A stretch of DNA of 64,000 nucleotides from Nyssa sinensis (lineage: Eukaryota; Streptophyta; Magnoliopsida; Cornales; Nyssaceae). Numbering within the stretch: the first letter of the stretch is position 1; the number at the start of each line of letters is the position of its first letter. The stretch is from assembly GCA_008638375.1 (NCBI GenBank), contig CM018031.1:13880062-13944061 (forward strand), written 5' to 3'. A model generated the notes under the pieces. That model saw only the letters and a program-made list of their open reading frames with translations. It was not told the origin of the DNA and did no database searches. Of the stretch, positions 46,777-59,937 are shown piece after piece. The position numbers and the translations under genes were made by a program.

Positions 46777-47224
46777 TGAAATTAGTTTTGTTAATTTTTT
46801 TTCCCTTGATGAACAGATTTTTCGTTTTTCGTTTGATTTTTTGGGGAAGGGTTTTGGGATGTGTGTGTGTAAGGATAAAGACCGGTAATTAGAATAATAA
46901 CAGGTTAAAAAATTTATAAAAATAAAATATATAATATAAATTTGGTTTTAAAATATTTTTAAAAATAAAATTTTAAATAAGGACAGGAGCATGAGAGTTA
47001 TTCTAACTTAATAAGGGTAGTTTTGGTATTCTAAGAAGCAAAAAATAACTTCCGTTAAAAACACTGACTCTGAATTAACATCGGGAGGAATATGAGCCGA
47101 CAACAAAAACAGAGGGATGATTAGTGTAATTCTCAAACCTTAGGGGTGCTGTCAGTATTTTCACCAAACCTCATAGATGGTCAGTATAATTTATCCCAAA
47201 AATAAACAACAAAATCAGCAGAGG
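46777..47224. other. Intergenic, possible outer MITE end
   Basis: Ends with CAGTATAATTTATCCC at about 47184-47199, inverted relative to GGATAAATTACACACCC at 45112. The Mutator-like element may therefore sit inside an older element spanning about 45112-47199. No gene seen. Confidence 0.4.
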
Positions 47225-50200
47225 CCTAAAAAAAAATTTAAATTCTTTAAAAATTTGCATGTTAAATAATCACTTCACACACTTCAAAACTAATAACATT
47301 TACGTTTACAAACTTACGAAACTACATGTATTAAGTGTCAAGAACGAGTCATTTTGGATCTTTGAGTACAAAAAATGTTTGAATACTGTCAAACCATCAC
47401 CAAAATGCTTCACACACTTCAAAATCAATAAAATACACGTGAACAAACTTACGAAACACAATTCGGTGACCCGATTTAAACTTATGTAAAAAATTGTAAG
47501 CCATAAGTGTTAAGAATGGGTCATTTTGGACATTAAGGGCCCAAAATGCCTGAAAATGGTCAAACCACCATCAAACTGCTTCACACACCTAGAAAGGATT
47601 AAACTACCACCAAACCACTTCACACACTTAAAAAAAATAAAATAGATGTGCACAAACTTACAGAACATAATTAAAATACCCAATTTGTAACTTATTCAGA
47701 AAACTACATGCCTTAATTTAAAAAAAAAAAAAACAGGCCATTTTGGGGTTTTGAGCGCCCAAAATACTCAAAAAGAGTCAAACCACCTCCAAACCACATC
47801 ATACACCTCAAAACTATTAGAATACACGAGCAAAAACTTAAGGATCGCAATTTGGATTCCCGATTTGTAATCTATATAAAAAATTACATTCCTTAAGTGT
47901 CGAGAACGAGCTATTTTGGGGCTTTGAGAGCCCAAAATGCCTAAAAAATGTCAAACCCCAACAAACCACTTCACACACTACAAAACTAAAACAATACATG
48001 TGCACAAACTTCCGAAATGAAATTTGGATACCTAATTTGCAACTTATTCAAAACACAGTATACCTTAAATGTCGAGAATAGCCTATTTTGGTGTTTCAGG
48101 TGCCAAAAATACCTGTAAAGGGTTAAACCATCACCAAACCACTTCACACATCTCAAAACTAATAAAATACACTTGTAAAAACTTACAGAACACAATTCAG
48201 ATACTCGATTTGCAACTTATGAAAAAAACTACATGCCTTAAGTGTCGAGAACATACCATTTTGCGGCTTTGAGCACCCAAAATACTCGAAAAGGGTCAAA
48301 CCGCTTCACAAGCCTCAAAAGTCATAAAATACACATGCAAAAAATTATAAAACACAATTCGGATACCCGATTTGCAACTTATTCAAAAAACTAGATGCCT
48401 TAAGTGTCGAAAACATGCTATTTTTGGGCTTTGAGGGCCCAAAATGCCCGAAAATAGTCAAACTGCAAGCAATCCACTTAACAAATCTCAAAACTAATAA
48501 AATACACGAGCACAAACTTACAAAACGCAATTCGGATACCCAATTTGCAAATTATTCAAAATACTGCATGCCTTAAGTGTCGAGAACGAGGTCATTTTAA
48601 GGTTTTAATGCCCAGAATGATCGAAAAGGCTCAAATCATCACCAAATTGCTCTACACACCTCAAAACTAATAAAATACACGTGCACAAACTTATGAAACA
48701 CAATTCGGATACCCGATTTGTAACTTATGCAAAAAACTACATGCCTTAAGCGTCGAAAATAGGTCATGTTAGGGCTTTGAGCCCAAAATGCTCAAAAATG
48801 GTCAAACCACCACCAAACCACATTATACACCTCAAAAATAATAAAATACACTTGCACAAACATACAGAATGCAATTCAAATTTTGAGTTTGCAACTTATG
48901 CAAAAAATTGCATGTCTCAAGTGTCAAGAATGGGCCATTTTAGGGATTTGGGTGCCTAAAATATCCGAAAAGTGTCAAACCACCACCATACTACTTCATA
49001 CACCTCAAAAGTAATAAAATAAAGGTGCACAAACTTACGGAACATAATTCGAATACCCAGTTTGCAACTCATGCAAAAAATTACTTGACTTTAGTGTCGA
49101 GAGCGAACAATTTTCAAGCTTTGAGTGTCCAAAATGCCTAAAAATGGTCAAACCACCATGAAAACACTTTACACACCTTAAAACTAATAAAATACATGTG
49201 CACAAACTTATGAAACACAATTTGGATATCCGATTTGCAATTTATGCAAAAAATTGCGTGCCTTAAGTGGCGGGAACATGCTATGTTAGGGATTTGAGGG
49301 CCCCAAATGGCCCGAAAAGGGTCAAACCACCACCAAACTACTTAACACACCTAGAAACTAAAATATACATATGCACAATCTTACGAAACACAATTCAGTA
49401 ACCCGGTTTGCAACTTATGAAAAAAACTACATGCTTTAAGTGTCAAGAATAGACCATTTTCAGGCTTTGAGTGCCCAAAATTCTCAAAAGGGATCAAACC
49501 TCAAAACTAATAAAATACACGTTCAGCAACCTATGAACACAATTTGGATTTTCAGTGTGCAACTTATGCAAACAACTGCATGCCTTAAATGTCAAAAATA
49601 TGCTATTTTACGGCTTTGAGTGCCCAAAATACCCGTAAATGGTCAAACCACCACCAAATCACTTCACACACCTCAAAACTAATGAAATTGACATGCACCA
49701 ACTTACGAAACAAAATTTGGATACCTGATTTGCAACTTATGCAAAAAATTGAATTCCCTGAGTGTCGAGAATTCACCATTTTGGGGCTTTAAGTGCCCGA
49801 AATGCCCAAAAGGGTCAAACCACCACGAAACTGCTTGACACGCCTCAAAACTTTATGAAAACACATGCACAAACGTATGAAACACAATTCGGATACCCGA
49901 TTTGCAACTTATGCAAAAAAGTGCATCCCTTAGATGTCGAAAATGAGTCATTTTAGAGTTTTATGCCTAAAATATCCGAAAAGGGTCAAACCGCCACCAA
50001 ACTACTTCAAACACCTTAAAACTAATAAACTACAACTTCAAAAATTTACGAAACACAATTTGGATACCTAGTTTGCAACTTATGCAAAAAGTTATATGTC
50101 TTGGGTGTCAAGAATGAGCTATTTAAGGGATTTGAGCGCCCAAAATGTTCGAAAAGGGTCAAACCACTATCAAATTGTTCCACACACCTCAAAACTAATA

Positions 50201-50393
50201 AAATAAAGGTGCACAAACTTACAGAACATAATTTAAATACCCGATTTGTAACTTATGCAAAAAACTATATGCCTTAAGTGTCAAGAACAAACCATTTTCA
50301 GGCTTTGAATGCCCAAAATGCTCGAAAGGGGTCAAACAACCATCAAAACACTTCACACACACCTCAAAACTAATAAAATGTCGATGCACAAAG
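47225..50393 (+). repeat. Satellite array, about 172-bp monomer, about 18 copies
   Basis: Monomers contain, in order, CACTTCACACACCTCAAAAC, AATAAAATACACGTGCACAA, ACTTACGAAACACAATTCGG, ATACCCGATTTGCAACTTAT, TGCCTTAAGTGTCGAGAA and GCCCAAAATG. CCTTAAGTGTC-type landmarks fall at 47891, 48063, 48236, 48398, 48571 and 48744, giving a 172-173 bp period with one 162-bp unit that has a small deletion. Units are noticeably diverged, so the array is old. There is no coding function: the repeated minus-strand open frames just follow the monomer. The period is close to nucleosome length, as in many plant satellites. Confidence 0.95.
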
Positions 50394-50700
50394 CCCAAAA
50401 TGGGTTAAGGCATGCAATTTTTTGCATAAGTTACAAATTGGGTATATATCCAAATTGGGTTCCATAAGTTTGTGCACGTGTGTTTTATTTCTTTTGAGGT
50501 GTGTGAAGCGGTTTGGTGCTGTTTTGACTGTTTTCGGGCATTTTGATTGCTCAAAGCCCCAAAATGGCCCATTCTCAACACTTAAGGCATGCAGTTTTTT
50601 ACGTAAGTTGTAAATCGTGCATCTGAATTGTGTTTTATAAGTTTGTGCATTTGTATTTTATTAGTTTGGAAGTGTGTGAGGCATTTTGGTGGTGAATAAT
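50394..50700 (-). repeat. Inverted satellite monomers at array end
   Basis: About 1.75 monomers of the same satellite in reverse orientation (GTTTGTGCACGTGTGTTTTA, CATTTTGATTGCTCAAAGCC, CAACACTTAAGGCATGCAG). The polarity switch is near 50394, after GATGCACAAAGCCC. The unit is truncated at about 50690 beside a copia remnant. Confidence 0.92.
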
Positions 50701-50749
50701 AGGAAAATAAGAGGAGCATACAAATCAAACATGCCCAGCTTAGAAGATA

Positions 50750-51990
50750 AATGATGAAAAAAAGCTTGAGCTAATGGCCTTGTAAAAATGTTTCGCAATT
50801 CAGCTTTCAGAGCGAACATAAGAAGTGATAATTTATTTTTTCATTAGAAAATCCCAAATGAAATGACAATCAACTTCAATATTTATGGTTCTTTCATGAA
50901 AAATCGAATTATTAAAGATAAAGAAAGCACTCTGATTATCACAATGCATTTGTATAGGAACAAAAACATCAATACCAAGCTCCTGTAGAACAGAACAAAC
51001 CCATAACATTTCTATTGTAGTATGGGGCATAATCTAATATTCAGCTTCAATAATAGAGCGAGTAATCACATTCTGTTTTTTATTGTGCCATGTAACCATG
51101 TTCCCTCCAACAAAAGTACAGTAACCAGAAGTATATTGTTGACCGAAGCAACAACCTAACCAAACAGCATTACTAAAACCAATCACAGAAAAAGAAGCAG
51201 AAGGTTTATATACAAGTCCCCGGCCAGTATCACTCTTAGATAACTTAAGATACAATAGACAACATCAAAATGAGGTTGACGACGAGGGGCATGTATACAT
51301 TGACTAAGCACACCAACTGCATAAGTTATGTCTGACCAAGTAACAATAAAATAAATCGACTTCCCAACCAGTCATTGATAGCGACCAACATTAACAAATA
51401 ATTCTCCATGTTCTTCATCAAGTTTAACATTAGAGTCTATAGGAGTATCAATAAGCCTAGCACCTAAAGACCAATCTTAGAAAGAAGATCAAGCACGTAC
51501 TTCTTGTGGGATAGAGAGTTTCCCTAATGTGAACGAACAACTTCGATTCCAAGAAAATAACGAAGGACTTCTACATCTTTAGTATAAAAGTGTTGGCTGA
51601 GATAATGTTTCAAATTCGCAATATAGACGGAATCGCTCCCAAAAATAATAATATCATCCATATACACAATCAAAATAATGATACTTGTAGAAGAGTGATG
51701 AACAAAGACAAAATGATTAAAAATAAAACGATGAAAATCATATGCAAGTATAATAGAATTGAATCTATCAAACTAGAAACAGGAAGACTGCTTTATACCA
51801 TATAAGGCCTTTCGATGTTCGGTACCAACAACATAGCCATGTGGTTGAGCCATGTAATCTTCTTCCTAAAGATTGCCATAGAAAAAAATATTTTTGATAT
51901 CAAGCACGTATAAGAGCCCAGAAGGATTAACACTAACAGAAAACAAGATCTAAACAAAATTAATATGGATTACAAGAGAGAAAGTCACAA
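50750..51990 (-). mobile_element. Truncated Ty1/copia element (RT to RNase H)
   Basis: Minus-strand reading gives, in order: LDIKNIFFYGNL and KALYGIKQSS (RT, about 51900-51790); VYMDDIIIFGSDS (about 51660, catalytic DD intact); LRYFLGIEVV; RYLKLSKSDTGRGLVYK; a GYCTFVGGNMVTWHNKKQNV block; and RNase H with MHCDNQSAFFIFNNSIFHER and NIEVDCHFIWDFL (50950-50840). It is broken by stops and frameshifts. No LTRs, gag or integrase are visible, so only the 3' half of pol remains. It differs clearly from the copia element at 25.4 kb. Confidence 0.88.
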
Positions 51991-52822
51991 ATAATCAACA
52001 TCATACGTCTGGCAAGTCTGTGACTAGAGATTCAAATTTGTGATTGTGGAGTTCATTATTTTGTCTGTACTTGTCCCAAAAAAAAGTTATCATTTTGTCT
52101 GAAATACCAGTGAACTCCCATTCCTTTCTTAGGTCATCAGTCCAATGACTGGGTTTCTAAATAAAAGTGCTAAATATTGGACATTGACCTTCAGGATAAT
52201 TTTTATAGTTGTGTGTATGGTTGAAAGTATACCATGTCAACATATCCTTGACCCTCTGAGAATTTAATTGTTGCTAGATCTGGTTCTGGTTTGACTCATT
52301 TCCAAATTTCTGATCCCACAAATATTGGCATGGGTTTAGGAAGCCCCTAACGAGTGTGGGGGCGGGTTTGAGATCATGGACAAAAACATGTCACCGAGAG
52401 TGCTTCTGACCCCCTCCGTACAGATTACAGGCAATGTTACCCAGTCTGATTTTTTTGAAGTGCAAGAAAATAAGTTTTGTCTTACATTCTAGTTTTGTCC
52501 CAATAGTGGGAGATGACCTTTTATGAAATAAATACAAAGCTAAGCCGAAACCCCAAACTACAACTCATACCACTTCAGAAAGCAATGATAATGATATAGT
52601 TATGCTTTCTCCTATCTCTTGACTGAAAGGAAAATCAATCTTGCTTGCTCACAATCTAAAATCATAATTGACTTCCAACACTGTGAACTAAAATTCTGAC
52701 ATTTGAAGACTATGACAAGACCCGTGGGATCAAAGCTTGTCACCACCTTCTAGAGTAAGTGACATACAATTTTATCCGTCTCCATTCTAAAAAGATGACA
52801 AACATGAAGATTTTTAAAACCT
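51991..52822. other. Intergenic, no gene seen
   Basis: Moderate GC and no recognised coding sequence; possibly old transposon DNA. Confidence 0.35.
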
Positions 52823-53007
52823 ACATGGGTAGCTAAGTTGGTCAGGGCAATGTCTTTGCAATTAAAGGTCTCAGGTTCAACTATCTCCGTGGTTAATTGA
52901 TGCATATAATCTGCGGGTGATTGCATACATATATAGGCATTATTCTTGATGCAAATTGGTTCAGGGACATCTTTCATACACCTCCTCCCACCCTCCCAAA
53001 AAAAAAA
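52823..53007 (+). mobile_element. tRNA-derived SINE
   Basis: A perfect Pol III A box, TAGCTAAGTTGG, at 52830-52841 and a B-box-like GGTTCAACTATC at 52874-52885, with the usual spacing. A body follows and an A-run ends it at 52998-53007. This is the head and tail structure of plant SINEs. The target duplication is not convincing. Confidence 0.62.
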
Positions 53008-54720
53008 GATGAAAATAGGGGGATTGTTCTTACAAATCATTTGAACATTTGGCCTTAATTGGATTGAATTTCTCATTAATCATTACAACCTTGTGATTGG
53101 GATTTTGATTCAGCATTTGGAAGGAAATAAGCATTATGTTTATTGCAAATGGTTCTTCAGGTATTTCCTTTATGCATTTGTATGTTCGACCTGTCATTGT
53201 CACCCTGAACTCCATTGGTTCTTCATCATTTGGAAAATATGTGACCGCATCAACTGCCGGAACAAATGGTTGTGCTGCCTTTAGAGCATCAGTGGACAGT
53301 GGACACTCTAAGCCGGACTACTTTTGGAGGGTTAAAGCAGATGACAACCAAACTAGGGCGACTTTATCTTAATATTGCTTCTATTTTGAGGCCTTTACAA
53401 GCAGTTATGTTTCTTAAGAAGCGAACTTCCAAGATGTACAGTTTGTGTTTTCCTGGCTGCAAATCGTCTTATCTATCAACAGTGAGATTACTGAACACCC
53501 GAGACGGATTTGGGTTGTTTTTGAACATGTTGAGAAGTTACTAACCCTTGCAGCTTCTCTTCATTGTAAGTTCTTGCAAGTACCATGCCTGTGGAAGCAA
53601 TTTTTGGTGACCACCACAATGTTTACCTTCCAAAAATGGGAACAGCTTCAGTCGGAGGTGATGCTGATCGAAATGGCAAATTCCAAGTGCCATGGCATTT
53701 GTTTGGTATAGCAATCTATTGGATAACATCCTCATGTCTATTAGGTCTGTCTATTAGGTGTAAAGGAAGCATTCTCCAAATCTCAATCGTGCAAGAGTAC
53801 AACCGGAGCCCTTGCCTGAGAGATCTTGTCATTGTGGCCAGGGTTTTAGATAATATTATGAATTTAGCATTGGAATTACTCCACACTGACGAAAAAACTC
53901 ATTTTGGCTTCGATCCAAGCAAAGGCCCAGCATCTTCTGAGATTTTAATCATCTGATCTATCGCCATTGCTTGGATCAAAGCCATCTGATATTAGCCTTT
54001 GTGCTTAGCCATCTAGGTGTAAACACTGTGAATTGTTATAAATTGGGTATACCCTCTATGCTAATATTTACTTTCTTTTTTGGCTGAGGAGTTTGACAAG
54101 AAGCAACAAGGATACATGAGAGAGATCATTGCAAATATGTTTACTCATCTAGTTTTAAAAGCACGGGCAATCTGCTGCATGGTTTCCATGCGTGACAGAG
54201 TGAACTGCAGTTACTATGCAGCCTCTACTTCTAGAGGTTATAAAAAAGAAATAGATACATATTGCATGTTTATCTGTGGTACTTCAAATGATCATCCAGT
54301 AGCACTTTCAGTCACCTCTCGCGACAATGCAACTAATCTCCTCTTAAACCATGTAAGTATTACTATTATTGTTTTGCATGGATTCGATTTCATTCGTTCC
54401 TTCAGACAGATACTGATGAAAGATCATTGTATTTGTCCAGACCTTTATATGGCATTGGGTACATTGAACATCCAATTCAAATGAATTGATGCCATTGTGT
54501 TTTACATTACTGCATATTGATTATCATTGCAAGGATTGTGATACCCATCATTTGAAGCCATGTAACATCTTGCAAAATCTAGGGATGGGTTTAGGCCCTC
54601 AAATCTCAAATGCTGTCAAGAACAAATTTGTCTTTCCATTTGCGCCATACATATATGAAGGATCTGAACTCACAAAACCTTCAAATTTCAAGATTATCAA
54701 CACAAGATTCACATAAAAAT
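53008..54720. other. Unidentified, possibly decayed coding region
   Basis: GC content and open frames rise here: plus strand 53136-53372, 53585-53956 and 54080-54484, and minus strand about 53310-53030. A minus-strand frame reads AAQPFVPAVDAVTYFPNDEE and onward with protein-like composition, and the plus-strand frames are also long, but none matches a family I know. It may be a pseudogene or transposon remnant. I do not call a function. Confidence 0.35.
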
Positions 54721-56062
54721 AGTGTTTCTGAGGAAGTGATCAGTGTTGTAGGGTTGGCATGAATGTGGTTTCAGAAGTTTTTGGACACTACGTACTGTGA
54801 AAATGTCTATAATGCTTTATTGTGTAATTATTGAATGTGAGATCTATTTAAATCAACGTACGGTGGTTCTAACAGTAGGATGAATGACCATAAATAGATC
54901 ATTCGTAAAAGGTATACTATATATACATCTTTATTGTTTTACTCATTTTCAAATTAATCTTCTATAAATAAAATATGTTCTTGACATATGAAGAAGTGTA
55001 TTTGATTTAAATTACTTTTTTTATAACTGTATTTGTTATAAATTATAAAAAAAAAAATCAAGTGAAAACATGTGAAATTAAGTTGGATCGGTACGTCGCC
55101 GTCTGTTTAAACAGATAGACATCCTGTTAAAATCATCTCAATAAGGTTTTTTTTTTTTGTAATTTATATGTTTTGTAATTATGGCTATGCATAGCAGAAG
55201 TTGATGTTCTTAAACATCCAATGAATGGGACCGCTTGAAAGTCCGTGGTGGCAAATTAGCTACAAGATGTAGATAGCTAACGATTCAGAACAATGACGTC
55301 TGACTAACTTGCTAAGAGGGTAATTATAGGGGTGGCCAAGTAGGCTATAGATAATAATTAAGAGATTTGTCTTTCGAGATAGTTAAGTCGAAATTCAGTG
55401 ACTGTCATTTTTTCTTAGGGTCAGTTTATACAGAACACTGCTTCAGTTTTAATTGGACCTTCTGCTAATAGATAATAGAAATAGATCCTCTAAATTAATC
55501 AGCTCGAAAAATTAGATACCGAATTATTAAAAAACTTACTAAGAACGTGATGCCAAGATTCCGGTCACACTCGCAATTTTGTCAACGGACAAATAACGGC
55601 ATTGCCAAAATTAGGGTTCTCACTCGCTCTACCAAACGGGCCTAACGGTTAGCATATCATTAGATGCCATGATCTTTTCACTTCGAACCTTCTAGCAAAC
55701 ATTTTTAACCCCTTTCTTTAGTAATGCAACTATTTGACTGAAATTTCGTAGGTATCTCCAGTTCAAAAGCAATCTTTGAGTCTCCTATTGCAATAGCATT
55801 AGAAATTAATAAAGCTAATCATTTTATGCAGCTAAATATTTTCTATTTTTAAAAATAATAATAATCTTCAAGTGTTTCATATATACAAAATTTTAGAAGA
55901 AATAAAACTACTATAGCATACAAAACTTTAGTGGCTTATGGGTTATCTTCTCTTCATTTTTTCCATTACACACCTTAGAGCTCGTACAATCAAAGATACT
56001 TGTGACTAAACATATATTCAATTGTGAATTTAAGAATTATAATTAGGACACAAAAATATAAA
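54721..56062. other. Intergenic, no gene seen
   Basis: AT-rich; homopolymer T and A runs; nothing recognised. Confidence 0.4.
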
Positions 56063-56264
56063 TATTAAGATTTAAAAAGTGACTTTTATGAAAATACAAC
56101 AAAAAAAAAAAAGGTGTGTGAACTTCTAATTGTCAAAGAATTCTAATAAAAATGATAGAAGAAGTATTAAGATTTAAAAGTGACTTTTATGAAAATACAA
56201 AGAAAAAAGGGGCGTGAACTTCTAAGTTTTAAAGAATTCTAATAAAAATGATAGAAGAAGTATA
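56063..56264 (+). repeat. 102-bp tandem duplication
   Basis: Two adjacent units begin TATTAAGATTTAAAA and end AATGATAGAAGAAGTA, starting at 56063 and 56165. They differ in the length of an A-run and a few substitutions. Confidence 0.9.
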
Positions 56265-56478
56265 GATTTTTTGAAATTTTAGAGGCCATGGCACCCTTGG
56301 CCCTCGTCTGGTCACAGGTGGAAACATAAAGGGATTACACATACCTCTTCTCGTTCTTGTGATAACGAACAATTATTGAAATATTTTTGTAATTTTTAAT
56401 ATTATATTAACCTTTCATATTAGAATTGTCAACAAATAAACGTTAATTGAAAATATAAATTTACTATTTTACTTTTAT

Positions 56479-57265
56479 GAATTATTACACTGATCTTTTC
56501 TGTGATATTTGATAGATTAAATTACACTCACATTTTCTGATATTTTTAACAATTACACTAATCTTTCAAGAAATTTCTAAAATTACACTGACTTCTGCTA
56601 CTTTACCTGACAATATACAAATACCCACCTTTAGTTAATATTTTTCTTCAAAATGACAAAACTACTCATTTTATTATTTTTTTTTTCAATTTTTAAAATT
56701 TTGACCCTTTTATTATTATTTTTTTCATTTTTCAAATAAATAATGATTAAAACCTTAAATTTATTGTTATATAAAATAAAAATAAGTTATTTTATCTTAA
56801 ATTTATTTTATATAAAATTAAAAAAATTATTTTAAAAAAGTTAGTCATTTTGATTAAAAATATTAACTAGAGAGGGATATTTATATATTGTCAAGTAAAA
56901 TAGAGGAGGTCAATCTAATTTCAAAAATCTCAAGAGAGATGAGTGTAATTGTTAGAAATTTCAAGGGAAGTTATTGTAATTTATCCTATTTGATAATTAC
57001 AAAGACTATTCCTATGATATTTGATAGTTATAAGGATTTTCTTTACGATTTCTTAAAAAATATGAAAAATCAATGTAATATATAATAATTCTTTAATCAT
57101 ATAAAAATTTGATTAAAACTTTAACATCGTCAATGACGAATTTTGTACGGATAGAGAACATATATATTATCAATATAACAAATGGGAGGTTGGTGTAATT
57201 TCAAAAAACATAACAAAATTTCTTGTAATTGTCAAATAATTCGGGAAAGATCAATATAATTATCC
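56479..57265. mobile_element. MITE of the GATAAATTACAC family, copy 3, apparently nested
   Basis: Outer ends: GAATTATTACACTGATCTTT at 56479 and, on the minus strand, GGGATAATTATATTGATCTT ending near 57265. An inner pair, GATTAAATTACACTCACATT at about 56515 and the minus-strand GGATAAATTACAATAACTTC ending near 56988, suggests one family member inserted in another. It is AT-rich and non-coding. Confidence 0.6.
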
Positions 57266-58965
57266 CAAATATAAATTATATTCTTATACATCCATATGTG
57301 TACATATATGAACCTACATACATGCATGTATTCTCTCGATGGTCCAAATCTAACTTAGAGATGAAGAAATTAAATAAATTATAGATCTCTCTTGAATGGA
57401 AAAGAGTGAAAGTAAAATTCATAGTTACCAATCAGGTTAGTCTCACTTGGCCTTTAAAACTAAAAGTAGATTATTTTAATGTCATGAAATTATGTTTATT
57501 TATTGACTTTTTGTTTCTTAAAAATCTTCTCGGATCAAATTAGGGTATTAGGTCAAAATTTCAGTTCGGATTCGGTTAACAATACATTGGCCCATCAGAA
57601 TAGGCATATAAATGGGCCGAGTATAGATCTATCAAATAAGATCCATTAAAGACCTGGCCCGCTAAATCATTAACAAACTCTCTCTCTCTCTTTCTCTCTA
57701 ATACAATATTGAAGTTAAAAAATTTAACCCCCCCAACAAAGTTACTATATATATAGATACACACATAAAAGTTAGAGAGAGAGTCTCATCAATCTTCAAA
57801 TGTCGTCTTGTGCTATAAAAATATTTTAAAAATCACTTTATGAAATTATTTCATGAATCTAGTTATCAATACCATAAACCGGTGATTGGGACTCTTGTAT
57901 CCTATAATAGTTTGTAAAATTTACAACTAAGAAAGGGAGGGGGAAAAAAAAAGACTACTTGCACAGCTTGTCATATCAAGAAAAACCTAAGAGTTATCCG
58001 TGCATTAGCCAAACTCATAATTTTTTAACTTTAGAAATATTTTAGAAAGGCTCATTTTGTATAGTAAGTTTATAATTTGTTCGTGTAACCAAAGTCATTA
58101 ATTTCAGGACTCGATTATGTACGAGGAAAGTGTCAGCATCCCGAAATATTCATATAAATGATTATAACATTTTTTAATGGTCATTTCCAAAATATTTTTA
58201 AAATGAAATTTTAGAAATTTAAAATAATATCTAGGAACAAAAATAAAAATAAAAAATCTAACTAAGACTCATCTCAAATCTTAATCACTTCAAGACATAA
58301 AATAGGCCATTGGGTCACAAGAATCAAAAATACAAATCAAGGAAAGAAGAGATATTAGATATAGCATAAGACATGAGACATAAAAGTGGAGAAGGAATGA
58401 ATGAGTCTAAGTATATTAGTTTAGGATCTTTCTCTTTTAGCATTTTAAAAAGAGAGTTAAGAGGGAATGACATAATTTGTTGTAATTTTTTTTTTTTTTG
58501 GCAAATGGGTTGGATTTTTGAATTAGATACCCGAATCTATCGAATTTGAGTCCGAATTTAATTAAGATGGGTCTTAACATATTTAAATTTGAACTCATTT
58601 CAACTTAACAAATCTGAGTCCAAATCTTAGAAACTTTGTACAGACTCAGCCGGTTGACGAGGCTACATCATATCCGACTTGTCCAACAAACAAGAATGTT
58701 TAATGCCATGTGACACAGGATATGGTATAATGATGGTCAGGTTATTCTGATGAGGTGGTTGCTGTGAGGCCCGTCAATTGAGGATGGGTCCAAATTAACT
58801 CCACCAGGCCCCACATTTATGGCTATAGAGTTGTGGAGCCACAGCATCGCTTGATCGCTTGATTGAGATTAGACTACTTTTACTTTGAGATGGATAGTCA
58901 TGACGGAGACAGAAGAAAAACCGAGTCCTGCACATTCATGAAAACTTATACCTCTGCTCTCTTAC

Positions 58966-59003
<38 letters not shown>

Positions 59004-59815
59004 GTTAGAAAAATTAGATCATTTGGGGTTGGCAAATCTTGTCAGAAAGATACAATTTTTTAGATATAAAACCGTTGCGTCATGTGAATTATTATCAGTC
59101 AAAGTTTCCAAATTACGTATAAACAGAATACAATTTTAAATTTTATGATCTAAAATAAGTTGAATCGATCTTTGTTATGAGTTTTGAATACTATTTTTTT
59201 CTATAAACAATAGTTGGCATCATGATCTACATCAAAAGATATTCAAGAAAGACTACTATTATTGATATCATTATCCCTATGCAGATGGTTTTGGTTCCTC
59301 CATGTAAAGGAGGTGGTCTTTTTACTACCATTGAATATTCTTCATTAATTTTCTAATTGTATTATCAACTTTCTTTTAGCTATGGTATTTTGTTAGGTTT
59401 TCAAGAAATTCAAATTAAAACAATTGTTATGATTATTTAAAAATAATGTTTTTTCTATTAGGGTGAAAAAAATAATAATAATAACAGGTTGAATTCGGGT
59501 TAACCCAATCCATTTTCAATCCACCTATTTTGCCAAGCCTAATTGCACTGTCCAAACAGAGTGAGAAGCTTGTTCAAATGAAATATCGTCAAAAACATAG
59601 AAGTCTTGTTCATTTGAACATGTGTATATAAAGTTGTGCACTGATTGGCTGTAACTTGTTATTTTTGTACATAAACTTATTCCAACTAGGATTAGAGGTT
59701 TTTACATGTTTTTTTTATTATTATTAAAAATAAGATGATGTGTGATGCACACCAAAAAAAAGACTTTCTTTTGGAGAAATGAGAATGTGATTTTTTTTTT
59801 AAAGAAAATTAGAAA
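57266..59815. other. AT-rich intergenic with microsatellites
   Basis: No gene recognised. (CT)n at 57677-57698, (TA)n at 58970-59000, and degenerate GAATTCGGGTTAACCC-like repeats near 58500-58640 and 59485-59520 of the type found at plant transposon ends. Confidence 0.4.
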
Positions 59816-59937
59816 TTGATATACCATAAAGTGACAAATATATTCAAAACATGACACGTATATGTACAAAGTTCTTCAAGATACAGATTAAAAAGGATTG
59901 TATTATCTAGAATAAACAAGCACGGGGAGTTCAGAGG
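59816..59937 (+). repeat. Dispersed repeat C, copy 2
   Basis: Same-orientation match to 38721-38841. A 110-codon minus-strand open frame (60141-59809) overlaps it but has no known domain. Confidence 0.8.

Noticed and set aside
47225..50613. Repeated 60-70 codon open frames with similar proteins (LVLRCVKWFG, KLQIGYPN)
   Set aside because: They recur once per satellite monomer; the 172-173 bp period is not a multiple of three in most units, so no continuous protein is encoded.
47225..50700. Possible CRISPR-like array
   Set aside because: Whole 172-bp units repeat without unique spacers, and this is a plant nuclear sequence.
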